Below, one piece after another: positions 47,640 to 58,987 of a stretch of 64,000 nt of DNA. Position 1 is the first letter of the stretch; every line of letters starts with the position of its first letter. A model generated the notes under the pieces. It saw only the letters and a list, made by a program, of their open reading frames with translations. It was not told the origin of the DNA and ran no database searches. This DNA is from Erpobdella octoculata. Its lineage: Eukaryota; Annelida; Clitellata; Hirudinida; Erpobdellidae. A program made the position numbers and the translations under genes. The stretch is taken from positions 7,325,043-7,389,042 of the forward strand of contig OZ022243.1 of assembly GCA_963978895.1 (NCBI GenBank), read 5' to 3'.

Positions 47640-48265
47640 ACTCTCTGTCGTCGTCCAAATACACATCAATTAAGCGATAATTTATTAAAGATGTTGTAAC
47701 ATACTTATTAACTCGGAAATTTAAAGCAAATAACCTAAAATAAGCAATAATTTAAGGATTATGTTGAAACATATTTAATAGCTCGGACGTCTGAGGCAGA
47801 ACACACATTAACAAGTTTTGTCTTTTTTCAGCGACCGCGGCGTCAAGGTGACCAGAATAAAAACTATTTAAACTTTCACGTTTCTCTAACAGGAGGTGTC
47901 TTTTATTGAACATTGTAATACTAACCGGATGCTACATAATTGTTTATAAATATGTAAAGAAATGTACTTGTTGAGTGTTAATTTATTTTTGTTTGTTTAT
48001 ATGTTTTTTAGAGTGTTTGACTGTTTGTTTCATTAAAAAGATTCTAGATTTCTAAAGAGTCGTTATTTTTTTCTCATTTTTTTGTTTCACATTTTTTTCC
48101 AATTTTTCAAGTTGCTGAAAGTTTAGCAAACTATAAAATTTAGAATTTTATCCATGTTCACATATGCATTATTGTTTAATGTTAACTGTCACGTGTCACT
48201 TGGTGTTGTGCGTGTCTGTTTGTATTCTGTTGTGTTACGTGATTTTGGTGCCTAGTTGTCAGTTG
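47640..48265 (+). repeat. Array-unit segment duplicated from 18.54-19.06 kb
   Basis: Matches the 18.5-kb segment over its length with indels. It includes module 21 and the downstream TCCATGTTCACATATGCATT and TGTTTGTATTCTGTTGTGTT blocks. Confidence 0.8.
47831..47902 (+). promoter_or_regulatory. Array module 21 (promoter-like, GC-rich upstream box)
   Basis: CGACCGCGGCGTCAAGGTGA at 47,832, AACTATTTAAAC near 47,867 and TTTCTCTAACAGGAGGTGTC at 47,881. Confidence 0.75.
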
Positions 48266-48364
48266 GAGTAATATAATATAAGTTTGTTTCTTTGTGTATA
48301 ATTAGTTATGTTATATAAATGATGTGATTGTGTAATTTACTGTTTTTTAGGTTCCATTTTTCTG

Positions 48365-48600
48365 TCTCTTTTTGTGTGAGTGTGTGTGTGGTTTGTTTAA
48401 CGTCTGTATCTGTCAATAAGGCAATTCAGACGGTATGTATGTTTGAGTGTTTGGTGACGTGTTTATGCTGGCTTTGAGGCAGGGAGGCCACAGAAAGCAC
48501 AAGGCTTTTGTGGGCACATGGCTCGACTCACTCCAGTCCGCCAACTAGTGAGGTGCAATAAGTTGGACAAGGACCGGCAATTCGACCTCTTTGATAATTT
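48365..48600 (+). repeat. SINE-like dispersed repeat copy
   Basis: Near-identical to 23,760-23,980 through TTTAACGTCTGTATCTGTCA, GGCAGGGAGGCCAC, CACATGGCTCGACTCACTCC and GTGCAATAAGTTGGACAAGG. Confidence 0.8.
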
Positions 48601-48682
48601 GTCCTTTTATCTAATTGTTAAAACTAAAACCAACGTAAAAACTTAATTAAAAAATTAAAAAAGTTAAAGTATATTTATTTTT

Positions 48683-48974
48683 ACACACTTTTACTTAACT
48701 TGACGTTTCTGTCTATCTGTCTGTCGTAAACTACTGCAATCGATTTTAAACTAACTTCCCGATGAGCTAGAGACTTCAAAATTTAAACATACCTCCGAAC
48801 TAATTAATAATGCATTCTATCAAATTTCCGGTTTGCTTGGACAAAATTTAATTAAAACATTATTTGTGATATTTTTGTCAAAATATTTATTGTCTATGCT
48901 AATATGTTTGTTAATTATGTAGTGAAAATATAAAAGTGTGTTTTTAAAAAACTTTGTTTTTGCTTCACTTGTTT
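48683..48974 (+). repeat. Dispersed repeat family 2, copy D
   Basis: TTTACACACTTTTACTTAAC to TTTTTGCTTCACTTGTTTA, with CTTCCCGATGAGCTAGAGAC inside. The TCTG tract is short in this copy. Confidence 0.8.
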
Positions 48975-49792
48975 ATCTTTACTTGTTTATTTCTTCAAGA
49001 CTGCTTATGCTGACAGGCTCTAAATTAAATATTTGCTCTTTTCGTAACTTTTATTTCGGGAAGTTTGTTATAAATTATAAATCTGGCAAATATTTTCAAG
49101 GTATTTTTTGTACTAATTGTCCTGCTGCTTAATCTGTATTTTCATTTTTTTTCAAATAAATCTCCATCATTAACTTTCAAATACTTTGCTGGCAAATCAT
49201 CAGTTGCTGTTGTGACATAAATACAAGCGTTTTCACCAACTCTCAACAGCAGGTCATGATAAAATGAAATTCACTGGTACCTCGTTATCTTTGGGAGGCA
49301 GATTGTGGTTTTAGACATTTACAAAGGAAAAACAAAACAACTACATAACACACCTTTGTACATTTTTAAACAATACTTAATATGTTTTCAGTTTAAACAA
49401 CAATGTTTAATGTTGATTTCAATTGAATGTTGTTTTTAAAATTGTGTAAAGTATGTGAAACTAATCACTTCTATCCACATTCTTAGTCATTTCATCGATA
49501 ATTTGTTTTTGTGGATTGAATAACGTCTGTATCTGCAACTAAAACTCAATTCTAAAACTACTTTCAAATTAAACCGTTACTTAGCATTTGCAATTAATAT
49601 ACACCATTTAGCAAATTTACTGAACTGCGATAATGTGACAGCCTGAAAAATAAAAATTTGAGAATCACCTTTTTCTGTCGGTTATCAACATTTGCAAACT
49701 GAATTTTTAAAACATTTATATTTTTCGTGAATCAGAATTTGATTCTTTTTACTTTTCCCTCCTCCTTTCTCAAGGCGGAGTTATTAGACAAT
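48975..49792. other. AT-rich stretch, no gene
   Basis: Nothing beyond weak unit paralogy: AAACCGTTACTTAGCATTTG near 49,570 resembles 62,395. No module core is seen. Confidence 0.4.
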
Positions 49793-50317
49793 TGTTGTTG
49801 TTGTTTATTTAAGTCCTTGTCACTTTTTCCGCGTTTAGGACCACACAAAAAACCAAAAAAATATTAAAATGAAAATAAATAAGTAAAAGTAAAATAATAG
49901 TAAAATAAATAATATAAACAGGAAGTAGAGAAAACAATTACAACATATGAAAACATGGAAAAAAAGTAAGTAAATAAAATAAGAATAAAAAATAAATAAA
50001 TAATAAAAAAAACATACATAAAAATAATAATATTGGAAATAAAGTGTTATTCACAGTTAAATTAGATAGTAGCGAATTGGTAATGATAGTGGGTGAAATG
50101 TGGAGTAAGAAGTTGAAGTAAAAAAAAAATAAAATAAAATAAATAAATAAGTAAATAAATAAATAAAAATAATAAATAAATATTTACATAAACATTCAAG
50201 TTTATCAAGATATAAAAATATTTACACACAGGTTTATATGGATTAATAATATCGAAAGAGTGTTTTCCAGAGTTTTTTCAAATTAGATCTGGTTCATTTA
50301 ATGTGATCCAGTTAAAA

Positions 50318-50565
50318 ATGAGGTCTTGGCATTTGGGTTGTTTAGGATGGTTCCGATGTCAAAGTCTACTTGTTTCGGTATCTTTTTTATTTCCTGATGG
50401 AGGGGTGCCCTTGTTCTGCAGCTTGTAAGGAAGTGCTTGACGGTCTCCGGTTCCTGACATGTGTCACAGAAACCTGTGCTGTGTTTCCCGAAGACTTTGA
50501 GGTTGGAGTTTAGGAGAGTGCAGTTGAGTCGGAGCCTGGAAATGATGACTTCTTTTTTTGATTCT
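50318..50565 (-). pseudogene. LINE C-terminal segment with Cys/His motif
   Basis: Minus strand reads KKEVIISRLRLNCTLLNSNL, then TGFCDTCQEPETVKHFLTSC and a tail ending KTSFLTG before a stop. The CxxC-H-C pattern (CDTC, HFLTSC) is the usual C-terminal motif of I/Jockey-group LINE polyproteins. It is separated from the RNase H domain by the 1.48-kb insertion. Confidence 0.8.
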
Positions 50566-52042
50566 AGGACTGTTCATCAAAGGACGATTCATCAAAGGAC
50601 TGTTCATCAAGGACTATTCATCAAGGGACTATTCATCAAAGGACTATTCACCAAAGGACTATTCATCAAGAGGACGGTTCATCATAAGGACTGTTCATCT
50701 AATGTCTATTCATCCAGCGGACTATTCATCAAAAAATTTAATAAAATTGTTTAAGATGTTATTTTCAACCAAATTATGTTGCCAAAATGTAGGGTAATCT
50801 ATATCAAGTTTACAGTGCTACTCTGCTTCCATCCAAATACTTTATTCTTTATAATAGAACTAGCGAGGTACCTTGCGCTGCCCGGGTTTTTAGAGGTTTT
50901 TCGGTCGTTTTTCTCTCTCGCTCCCGTTTCCTTCCCCGCTTGCTCTCACGCTCCCAGTCACTCTCTCCTCCCGCTTGTCTCCCGCATCCGCTCCCGGTCG
51001 CTCTCTCTTCCCGCTTGTCTCCCGCTTCCGCTCCCGGTCACAGCACCAGAAAAACTAAATTCGACTGTTTTCGTAAACCATATATGTACACATTTACCAA
51101 AGGCCACAAACACGTCAAAGCATCACCCATGCCCGCTATGTCAAATCTGGCATCGGTCGTTTAACACCAAGAGGCCACGCTTCAAAGACACTTTTGCCTC
51201 GAGCAATCAGCAAGTTTGTAGAAGACATGGTTGTAATATACAACAATTTTATTCGTCACATACAGTAAATAAAACATCTGAACAAAAATAACGTCAAGAT
51301 CTTAAGATCAAAGAACAAAAGACAATTGAATAAAATTTTAAAAAAAACTGCTTTCAACTGTTCGTACAAACTGTAAACTCAAACAGCCAGATACCATACA
51401 CCTCAAAACATCACTAACACCCGGTATACCACTTTGGCCACACTTCAAAGAGACGAACACGCTCGCTTTAACGAGGTCAGGAAAGGTCATTTCAAAGAGA
51501 CGCTTACGCTCGTCCGGATCGTCGATAAATCAACCAGACTCAGATTTCATGCAAACTTCAAATAAAACTAAATACATTTGGAAATCATTTAATTGATATG
51601 AAAAATCTTATTTTGTTTTTTTTAATTAAAGTTGCGGTAGCGAATAGCGCAGAGAACAGCTAAAAAATGTTGCGCGCTGTCATCAACGATCTTGTCAGCC
51701 AATAGTACCGCTCTTAACAACCCTGGTTGCCATCACTATTTTTTTTAAATTACTGATATGTTTGAAATTTATTTTATCAAAGATGAAAAACTGTCTTTTA
51801 AAAATACATCAAATTACTTTACGCTGAAAATATCTTGGGTATATATTGATAAAGGTTGCTGAGTGGCTTCAAAATTTGATGAATAGTCCTCTTGATGAAT
51901 AGTCTTAAGATGAACAGTCTTTATGATGAACCGTCCTCTTGATGAATAGTCCTTTGATGAATAGTCTCTTGATGAATATTCCCTTGATGAATAGTCCTTG
52001 ATGAACAGTCCCTTGATGAATCGTCCTTTGATGAAAAGTCCG
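50566..52042. mobile_element. Foldback-like element with inverted minisatellite arms
   Basis: The left arm (50,566-50,733) is about ten units of roughly 16-18 bp with core GGACTATTCATCAA. The right arm (51,874-52,042) is the same minisatellite in the opposite orientation. The pair interrupts the LINE frame between RNase H and the Cys/His motif, so it arrived as one insertion. Long inverted arms built from short tandem repeats are the signature of foldback (FB/TU) elements. No transposase is visible in the 1.1-kb loop, which instead holds a Helitron-like 3' end. Confidence 0.75.
50870..51050 (-). mobile_element. Helitron-like 3' end nested in the foldback-like element
   Basis: On the minus strand a GC-rich tract with two 40-bp units (50,957-51,036, core CCCGCTTGTCTCCCGC on +) leads to AAAACCCGGGCAGCGCAAGG, TACCTCG and CTAG|T. 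The organisation matches the 3' end of the 41.6-43.8 kb element. No 5' end was identified. Confidence 0.5.
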
Positions 52043-52640
52043 CATACCCTTTTTTTCTATTCATGTCTTGGAATTGTGAGTGGAAGGACGGCTGAGGATT
52101 TAGTTCTCTGTGATGGCTGCTCTGATACAAGTTTCGCCAAATTGCTTTCCATTCTTCAAATGTTTTTGTTTTTATGATATTACGAATATCATCAATGGTG
52201 TGTGGAACAGTAATTTGTATGGTGGGATGATCGGTTGCTATTTTAGCAAGTTTGTCTGCAGTTTCGTTTCCACGGCTACCAATGTGGCTGGGTATCCATA
52301 TTATTGTGCATGAGACTCCGTTGGTTTTGAGAGTGGTGATATGTTGTAGTATGTCTTGTATGATTGGTTTGATGCTGGAGCTGTCGTAATTAGATATAGC
52401 CTGGACAGAGCTGAGTGAGTCGGTAAAAATGGCTATGTTGTCACCTGGTCTTTGCCGTACGGACCATTGGATGGCTGAGAGTGAGTTCAGCAGTAAAAAT
52501 GGAGATGTTGTCGGTTTTACGTTGACTCAGCTCGTAGTTTTTACTAGGAATGAAGATTCCAATTGCTGTTTTTTCTTTCATTTTTGAGGCATCGGTGTAA
52601 ATTTTTATGTTGTTATCGTAGTTATGTATTTTTTCTAAAG
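52043..52640 (-). pseudogene. LINE RNase H domain (frameshifted)
   Basis: Minus strand reads HNYDNNIKIYTDASKMKEKT and IFTAELT, then after a one-base shift SAIQWSVRQRPGDNIAIFTD, SLSSVQ, IIWIPSHIGSRGNETADKLA and EEWKAIWRNLY. The four acidic residues expected of RNase HI are visible: D in IYTDAS, E in FTAE, D in FTDS and D in GNETAD. The domain degrades the RNA strand of RNA-DNA hybrids during reverse transcription. It is separated from the RT by a single in-frame TAG at 52,645 and broken by the frameshift near 52,470. Confidence 0.85.
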
Positions 52641-52644
52641 ACGT

Positions 52645-54172
52645 CTAAAGAGCGCTAGGGTCTTCTTTTTGGATTCCGAGTAGAGTGATGTCAAGGTTTG
52701 GTAAAAATAGTTTCCACGGTGGTGTGTCGAAGTTAGGCAAAGGGTGTTCTTGGAGATTTTGGATTCTTTGGTCGTTAAGGTAGTTTTTCATTACAAATGG
52801 TGCTGTGTGTGGCTTTCTTTTACTCAGATTTGACTTGATCCATGTACTTCTCTTATTTGGGTCTGGAAAGTATATGATTCTGCTTGGATGATGTGGGGTG
52901 ATTTTAGTTTTTGCGGCGTAGATGGCTGTACGTTGTCTAAGACGTAATGAGATGGAAATTTCTCCACATTCTACGAGCAGTGCATTACAGTTAGTTTTCC
53001 CACCTGCTCCACATGAAATTCTCAAAGCGCTGTTCTGTATTGTCTGGAGTTTCTCTTTGAGAGATTCATTGGCTTGGTTGAAGGCTTCGCAAACGTATTC
53101 TAGTGTAGAGCGAATGGCTGCCTTGTAAAAAGTGAGAAGAGTTATTTTATGGCTAACCCACAAAAGTCCCGTAAATGCTCTCATGAGGTTTAGTCTTTTT
53201 TTTGTTCTCGCTATGGCATATGCAATGTGTGGTCCCCATGTGGCTGCTGCGTCAAAGACAACGCCTAAAAACTTGTATTCGTGAACTTTGGTGATGTTTT
53301 CTTCGAAGATTTTTAAGTGGTGTTTTGTGTTTTCTTTTCTTTGGTCTGGGTTTCGAGAGAAAAGGAGACTGACAGTTTTTGATTTAGATATTTTGAAGCC
53401 CAGGTCGATGAGTGCAACTGTTACTTTGTTCAAGTAGTTTTGCATGTGAGTGTAGATTTCCTTGATATTGTTGCCGGTAATCCAAAATGCGCAGTCATCT
53501 GCATATAAAAAAATCTTTATGTTTTTTGGTGGTGTGGGTAGATTGTTTAGAAGAATGGTGAAAAGAGTAGGACTAAGTACGCTTCCTTGTGGAGTTCCGT
53601 TTTCTTGTATGTGAGTGTCGGAGAGTTTGCTCCCAACCCTCACTTGAAAAGTTCTTTGCTTCAAAAAATTATCTAACCATTTTAATATCCTTCCTCTAAG
53701 TCTATATTGATGGAGGGTATGGATGACGCCTTTACTCCAGACTAGATCGAACGCTTTTTCAATGTCGATAAAAACTGTTAAGGTGGCCTGTTTTCTTTTA
53801 AATCCTGTAGCAGTGTCGTGTTGGAGTCTAACTACGTGGTAAATGCATGATCGGGATCGTCGAAAGCCAGACTGTTTGGTTTTGAGACAGTTGTGGACAT
53901 CAAGAAAAAATGTGAGGCGCTTTTTAACTATCTGCTCAATGATTTTGCACGTAGCCGACGTAAGAGAGATTGGCCGATATGAGTTGGGATTTTCTTTGGG
54001 CTTGCCGCTTTTGTGGATGGGAATGATGAGGTAGTGTTTCCAAGAAACAAGGAGTTTTCCAGTAGTCCAGGAAAATTGGAGCATAGAAAGTAGATGTTGT
54101 CTATTTGTCGGAGAGAGTTGCCATATAATTTCATAATTGACTTTGTCGTAACCTGGCGCTGTGTTTTTTTTT
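52645..54172 (-). pseudogene. LINE reverse transcriptase domain (I/Jockey group)
   Basis: The frame is open from about 54,172 (NTAPGYDKVNYEIIW) to a TAG at 52,645. Motifs in order: IIPIHKSGKPKENPNSYRPI, the motif A region (VFIDIEKAFDLVW), motif B (GTPQGSVLSPTLFTILLNNL), motif C (FLYADDCAFW), then EYKFLGVVFDAAATWGPHI and the thumb. Catalytic Asp residues appear intact. Upstream, the linker (SLRQ-type region and KAHKKNTNKIINNAKRKAWE) continues in another frame after a slip in an A-run at about 54,170. It contains a TAA at 54,378. With three lesions in the polyprotein it cannot act on its own. Confidence 0.85.
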
Positions 54173-54894
54173 AGATGTTTAATGCTTGTGTTAATTCTTG
54201 TTCTGTTATGTCTGCATTTAAAAGTTGTATTTCTTTTTCCAAATGCGGAGGTGATTGGGTTTCATCCAGAAGTATTTTGTCGATCGTTTTTTCTTTTTGT
54301 TTTTTCTGCATAGAAAAGGCTCGTAAAAGATTGGAATCACTTGAGTTGATTGCTATTGTATTGGCTAAAAGATTGGCTTATTTTTTGTCGGTGAAAAGGA
54401 GAGTGTTTTCAGTTGGATCAAAAAGAGTTGGGAGTTGGCTGATTTCTGTTTGGGAGCTCATGGCTTTTACGGTTTTCCAGAGGTCTTTCAGCGGTGTGGC
54501 GTGGCTTATTTTTTCACAATAGTCTTCCCAAGCTTTTCTTTTAGCGTTGTTAATTATTTTGTTGGTGTTCTTTTTATGAGCTTTATATGCTTCTAGGTCA
54601 TCATTAGATTTTGTTTTTGCATATCGGTTTTTCATTTTGTTTCGCTCTTTAACAGCATTGTGACAGTCACAGTTCCAGAGGTATGAGTAGGGTTATCATG
54701 GTTTTGATTTCTGACTTTTTTGCCGGTGTGTTTTTGATGACAGATAGCTCAATACCCTCTAGCAAACCGTTAAGAGCTCGCTAAACAATTTTGAACCGCT
54801 CACGCAGACTGTTCTGAACAAAATATTAATAGCCGTCATCTCTTCTTTTCTTGTGGTGTTTTCTTTTTGAAGTTTAAAACACGTACAATTTAGA

Positions 54895-54972
54895 AATGTT
54901 GAAATGAATTATTAGACAATTATCATCGACAAACTAATAAGAACGTTTGAAGTGCTTAGTCAAAGGTGTTTT
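54895..54972 (+). promoter_or_regulatory. Array module 22 (promoter-like, weak)
   Basis: AGTGCTTAGTCAAAGGTGTT at 54,951 is the core. The A/T and upstream boxes are poorly kept. It lies at the 5' border of the LINE. Confidence 0.45.
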
Positions 54973-55289
54973 ACGTTTTCTCCATTTTATTCATTTCTAT
55001 TAAAGAAGCTGTGAAACGACTTATGAAATAAAACAACTTACAGTTTTGTCATTGGATCATTAGACACAAGTTTCTGTTGTCGCTTTTTTAAGTTTTTTAA
55101 ATACTTTATAATACTTCAACCACGGATTCTTTTGATTGCCTACTCGTGGAAGTAGGAATTAACAAACTTACCGTCAACTACACGAAATAAAAATTGAAAT
55201 AGGGTAAGGTAGGCCCTAGAAAGTTATGGGTGAAACATCTAAGAGTACGGACTGAACTGTTTTATGACTTTTCTATATATTAGGGGTCC

Positions 55290-55700
55290 AATATCGTATA
55301 CCTCTTTAACTGAGTTACTGCGGCACTATGGCGTCTTGAAAAAACCGCTATTTAAGCTTTCACGTTTTTCTAGTCAGAGGTGTCTTTTATCGAATATAAT
55401 ATAATTGACAAACTTTTTTTTAATAAATGTTTTATTAGTTTTTGTTCAATTACTTTTAAATTATGATTATAAAGCTTTTTTCCATGTTTACACAAACGCT
55501 TGCAAATGTATTTAATTGCAGAACATGTATGAAACTAAGGGAAGAAAAGTAGCTGGTTTTTTAAATTGAAACAACAATACGTTCGATTTATTTTATTAGC
55601 AATAAAAATACGTTCAACAGCAAAATTAAATGGAAATATAAATTGCTGTGTTTAAAAAAGATGCAATCTGCGGAATTGAGCATTTTGTACTATGTGATCT
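55290..55700 (+). repeat. Array unit paralogous to 31.3, 32.5 and 4.98/61.8 kb
   Basis: After module 23 the sequence (AAATTATGATTATAAAGCTTT, ACACAAACGCTTGCAAATGT) matches 32,650-32,710. It then (CAACAATACGTTCGAT, GCAATCTGCGGAATTGA) matches 4990-5120 and 61,790-61,910. All on the same strand. Copies show no shared reading frame. Confidence 0.7.
55316..55386 (+). promoter_or_regulatory. Array module 23 (promoter-like)
   Basis: ACTGCGGCACTATGGCGTC at 55,317, CCGCTATTTAAGC at 55,345 and TTTTTCTAGTCAGAGGTGTC at 55,365. One of the best-preserved copies. Confidence 0.8.
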
Positions 55701-56072
55701 CATATGCACGAGTCATTCCCTGCGCTGCTGTGATGTATTTCCCAAAGTTGAGCCTTAATGGTACAACATTTACCATTAACCTTATCATTAAATAATTGCT
55801 TTATACAGGCGTGACAAATGTTTTGGTTTTACAATTTCAAGTTGCAATTGCATATATCAAACATTTTTTAAACAACTTTGTCAGTAAAATAACGTCTAAT
55901 ATCTGTCGAGTGCCCTTCGTGTTCATTAATTTTTGTTTGAGTACATTTTTTTAAATAGTTTTTTTGCATATTTTATTCTTTCAATAATACCTAAAACTGC
56001 TAAAAACGTAAGCAAACAACGAAGCTTTCATGAATTAACTAATAAGATTATCAAAAATGCGATCTTAATTCT

Positions 56073-56144
56073 AACCGCAGCTGACTGAAACATTCTAAGA
56101 CTAAATAATGTATACTTTGAAAGCAATTAGTCAAAGGTGTTTTG
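56073..56144 (+). promoter_or_regulatory. Array module 24 (promoter-like)
   Basis: AACCGCAGCTGACTGAAACA at 56,073, AATAATGTATAC near 56,104 and AATTAGTCAAAGGTGTTTTG at 56,125. Nearly the same as module 27. Confidence 0.75.
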
Positions 56145-56178
56145 TATACTGCTGTTTTTTTAACTGAGTAAATTTTAA

Positions 56179-56675
56179 TAAGGGCTATGCCGGTATATCG
56201 GCATGCCGGTATACCGGCCGATTTTTGGCAATACCGGCGGCAAATACCGGTTCCGCCGGTATGAAGGGTGCGGGTATTGAACAATCGGCATTCAGCACAT
56301 CACGCATAAAAGACAAAAAAAGTTAAAGACCTACAGCAGCAGTATGAACAGTTCAATTTACCTGTATTCCAATTGTTACCTACACGTCAATTACTAACAA
56401 CGGTTTTCAGCAAAAGCATAGCACTAACGGTCTAACACCGTTTCGTTTTTTTAACTGAACCATAACAAAGTGTAGCTTAGTTTAGTTTAGTTTTATTATC
56501 CGAGCTGGCGACCAACCGCGGATGGTAACTCTAACGCACTTTACTTTCGAACACTGTTTCTAGCCATTTCAGACTTTTGACCTTATACCGGTACCGGTAC
56601 CGGTAGTACCGGTTTTTGGCCCAAAAATACCGGTACCGGTACCGGCAGAATAAAAACATACCGGCACAGCCCTAA
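56179..56675. mobile_element. MITE with CCGGTA-rich ends, hAT-like termini
   Basis: AAGGGCTATGCCGGTAT at the left and, reverse-complemented, TAGGGCTGTGCCGGTATG at the right are terminal inverted repeats. (CCGGTA)n palindromic clusters lie just inside both ends (56,187-56,250 and 56,586-56,665). Flanking AATTTTAA and AATTTTTA may be an 8-bp target duplication with one mismatch. This would fit hAT. No ORF. Confidence 0.65.
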
Positions 56676-57899
56676 TTTTTATAATCTTGTTTAAACAGAT
56701 TTTACATCAAATTCAATAAAACAAGTGAACATTATTTAAAAATTAATAACATGTTTTTAAGATAGCTAAAAATTTTCGTAACGACACCATATTGCACAAA
56801 TATTACCCCGATGAATACTAAACAAGATGTTTTTAGTTACTATGACGACAAAAATTTATGTCCTCGTTATCATATGCTTCTTTAATTTATTCTTTAATAA
56901 TTTTTGTTTTTTAAATTTTGTCCTTGTTTTTTTTAATTAATTGAACTTTAAATTTTTTTTATAGTTAGTTAATTTTATAATAACTCTAAGTTCTAAATGT
57001 CCGCGGACGTCACGTAAGTGAAAGTTAATAAAAGCATGTAAAATAACCTAAATTTTTGAATTTTTGTTTTTTATAGTTTTTTTAATTAAATTAAACTAAT
57101 TTATAATTATCATAAAACAACAATCAACTAAAACATCGTTTTTGTACATACTCTTTTTTAGTTTCACATGCCCGTTGTATTCCGCGACAAAGTTTGTATT
57201 CACATTTTGACACACTTCCCAGTATGTTTTCGACTTGGAATTTGAAACGTTATCGTATTCTGTATATCTTGGCAATATTAATTTTCAAAATTTATAGTTA
57301 CACTTCAAATTGGTATTTGCAGGCAAAAGTTTTCATTACAATTGATAGAAAGCAGAAGGCAGGCAACCTTTTTCACAACCAATCAGTATTATTAATCTTT
57401 GAAACTGGTTATTATTTTATTAACTATGATATTATCCATTAATAAATTTTATAAAAAATAAAAACTAAATAAATAAATTAAAAAAAACTAAAAGTAGAAA
57501 ATAAAAATAATTTAAAAATTTAAAAAAACGCTTTTATCAAATGCTTTTAAAAAAACATAAAAACTATTAAATTGTAAGGATAAAAGCGTGAGGTGCTTTT
57601 TTTGCTCTCTTACAATCTCAACGACTGTGTTTCACGCTTTTGTGTTTATAATTTATTTCGTACTTTATATAGAAACATGTTTTAATTTTTTTATTATTAT
57701 TTTTTCAAATAATTGATTACAGATTTTTTTACTCCAAATTGTCGTCATTAAACATCATCTTTCATGTCTCACAAAAGTTAAGGGTCTGAACGAGATTCAA
57801 ATGTTGAACAAAATAACAACAATGCTTTTTATTAAGAACTGAATTCCTCTCTATCTGACCAAAAAACACTGAGGTTCTGAGTACGAGTGATCTTAAATA
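56676..57899. other. AT-rich stretch, no gene
   Basis: A + strand frame of 82 codons at 57,194-57,442 is AT-driven and matches nothing known to me. No module core is present. Confidence 0.35.
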
Positions 57900-58430
57900 A
57901 AAAGCGACAAATCTTGTAAAGGACTTCAGGTACGATGCGGGGCGAGTCCGCTATAGTTGAACCCGAAATATGAACCGGGAGAGATAGGAATCCGAGTACG
58001 GAAATCGCGATTTCTCAGAAGCGGTATTAGCCAACGACTTGAATATTTACAGGTACCGGGGGATCAATGAAACCTACTTTCGGTGTTGACCGGACGTCTG
58101 TGCAACTACGCCCACTATCGATTTTGGGCTATAAACGATTGCGGATTCGACGTCGAATATCTCCGCAGCCACGTGACCTTGAAAAACCAAATTCAAAATA
58201 AACATAGGAGTGCATGAGCCCTAACTCAGATTTTAATCGCAAGGTCACGTGACTTCCGGTTCCGAAGTTATGAGCGATCGAAAATGGGTATCTCGTATTC
58301 GGCACTTTTTTTTTACCCACGCTACAGCCACCCCATGAGGCGAAACGGAGTTGCACTCTACATGAGAAGACGACCGCTAAATAGGACCATCTGATATGGA
58401 AAGAACTTTTCAAATTTGTATTCCGGATAT
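57900..58430. other. GC-rich island of unknown nature
   Basis: About 530 bp with far more CG dinucleotides than the flanks. It contains a 12-bp inverted pair, CACGTGACCTTG (58,170) and CAAGGTCACGTG (58,240), 58 bp apart. A 94-codon minus-strand frame (58,129-58,413) spans part of it but has no recognised domain. It could be a transposon fragment or the remains of a GC-rich exon or regulatory island. Confidence 0.4.
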
Positions 58431-58561
58431 GGATTTATGCGCGTTCAAAAATGGCGATTTTTTCAATTTTTTTCAGTTTCATGTCTGTAAGTTTGCACTT
58501 TTATTTATTCGTGCATGGAATCGAGTCCGAATACGCCAAGTGTTTTCGAGTGAAAAAATTT

Positions 58562-58790
58562 CTTTATGTAGAGAAACTAAAGAAACTGAAACTACATTTG
58601 TTGGTTAATAGAAAAGAGTTTTAGAAGACTTGAATTTTGCTCTATCTATTTTATGATGTTTTGTTAGTTCGATTACGGGGTGGAGTGATACATAGTTATA
58701 AATTATTTGACAAGCTAATGTTTTGTTGTGAAACAGTGCGGTGAAGGAAGAACAATGGGAACGCAACTTGAACCTGTCAAGAAACGCTAC
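58562..58790 (+). pseudogene. Decayed LINE C-terminal fragment
   Basis: TAGAGAAACTAAAGAAACTG and AAACTACATTTGTTGG closely follow the nucleotide sequence at 28,915-28,955 of the other LINE (YVERLKKLKLHSLVYRRR). GACTTGAATTTTGCTCTATC continues it. Frameshifts and stops abound. Confidence 0.65.
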
Positions 58791-58987
58791 ATAGCTCATA
58801 AAAATAAGAATAAATTATTCTTTATTTATGTTTTGTTCAATTGTTTATACAATGGTATATGTGTTTATTTCATTTATTTATTCATTAACTTGTAATTTTA
58901 TTTACTTATATACTAAGTGATCATAATGTTTATAGAAGTTATACGCTTCTGAATAAATAGCAACATGTTAATACATAACAAATTAAA

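Larger units (their letters stand above)
49793..54840 (-). mobile_element. I-clade-like LINE with RNase H, split by an insertion
   Basis: Read on the minus strand from about 54,840: end of endonuclease and linker (ELSVIKNTPAKKSEIK, LWNCDCHNAVKERNKMKNRY), RT (54,172-52,645), RNase H (52,640-52,043), an insertion, then a CCHC-like C-terminus (50,565-50,318). An AT-rich 3' UTR ends GACTTAAATAAACAACAACA with a (CAA)n tail at 49,793-49,806. The RNase H domain and (CAA)n-type tail fit the I/Jockey-group LINEs. 5'-truncated. Confidence 0.85.

Noticed and set aside
50566..50733. CRISPR-like array of short repeats
   Set aside because: The 16-18-bp units are directly tandem with no unique spacers and occur as an inverted pair inside a LINE. 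This is a minisatellite arm, and the genome is eukaryotic.
50461..51291. Proteins of 79-171 residues around the foldback-like element
   Set aside because: They are translations of the minisatellite arm, the antisense of the LINE, and the Helitron-like GC-rich tract.
52922..54034. Plus-strand frames at 52.9 and 53.8 kb, and the minus-strand overlap at 53.9-54.1 kb
   Set aside because: Shadows of the LINE reverse transcriptase in other frames.
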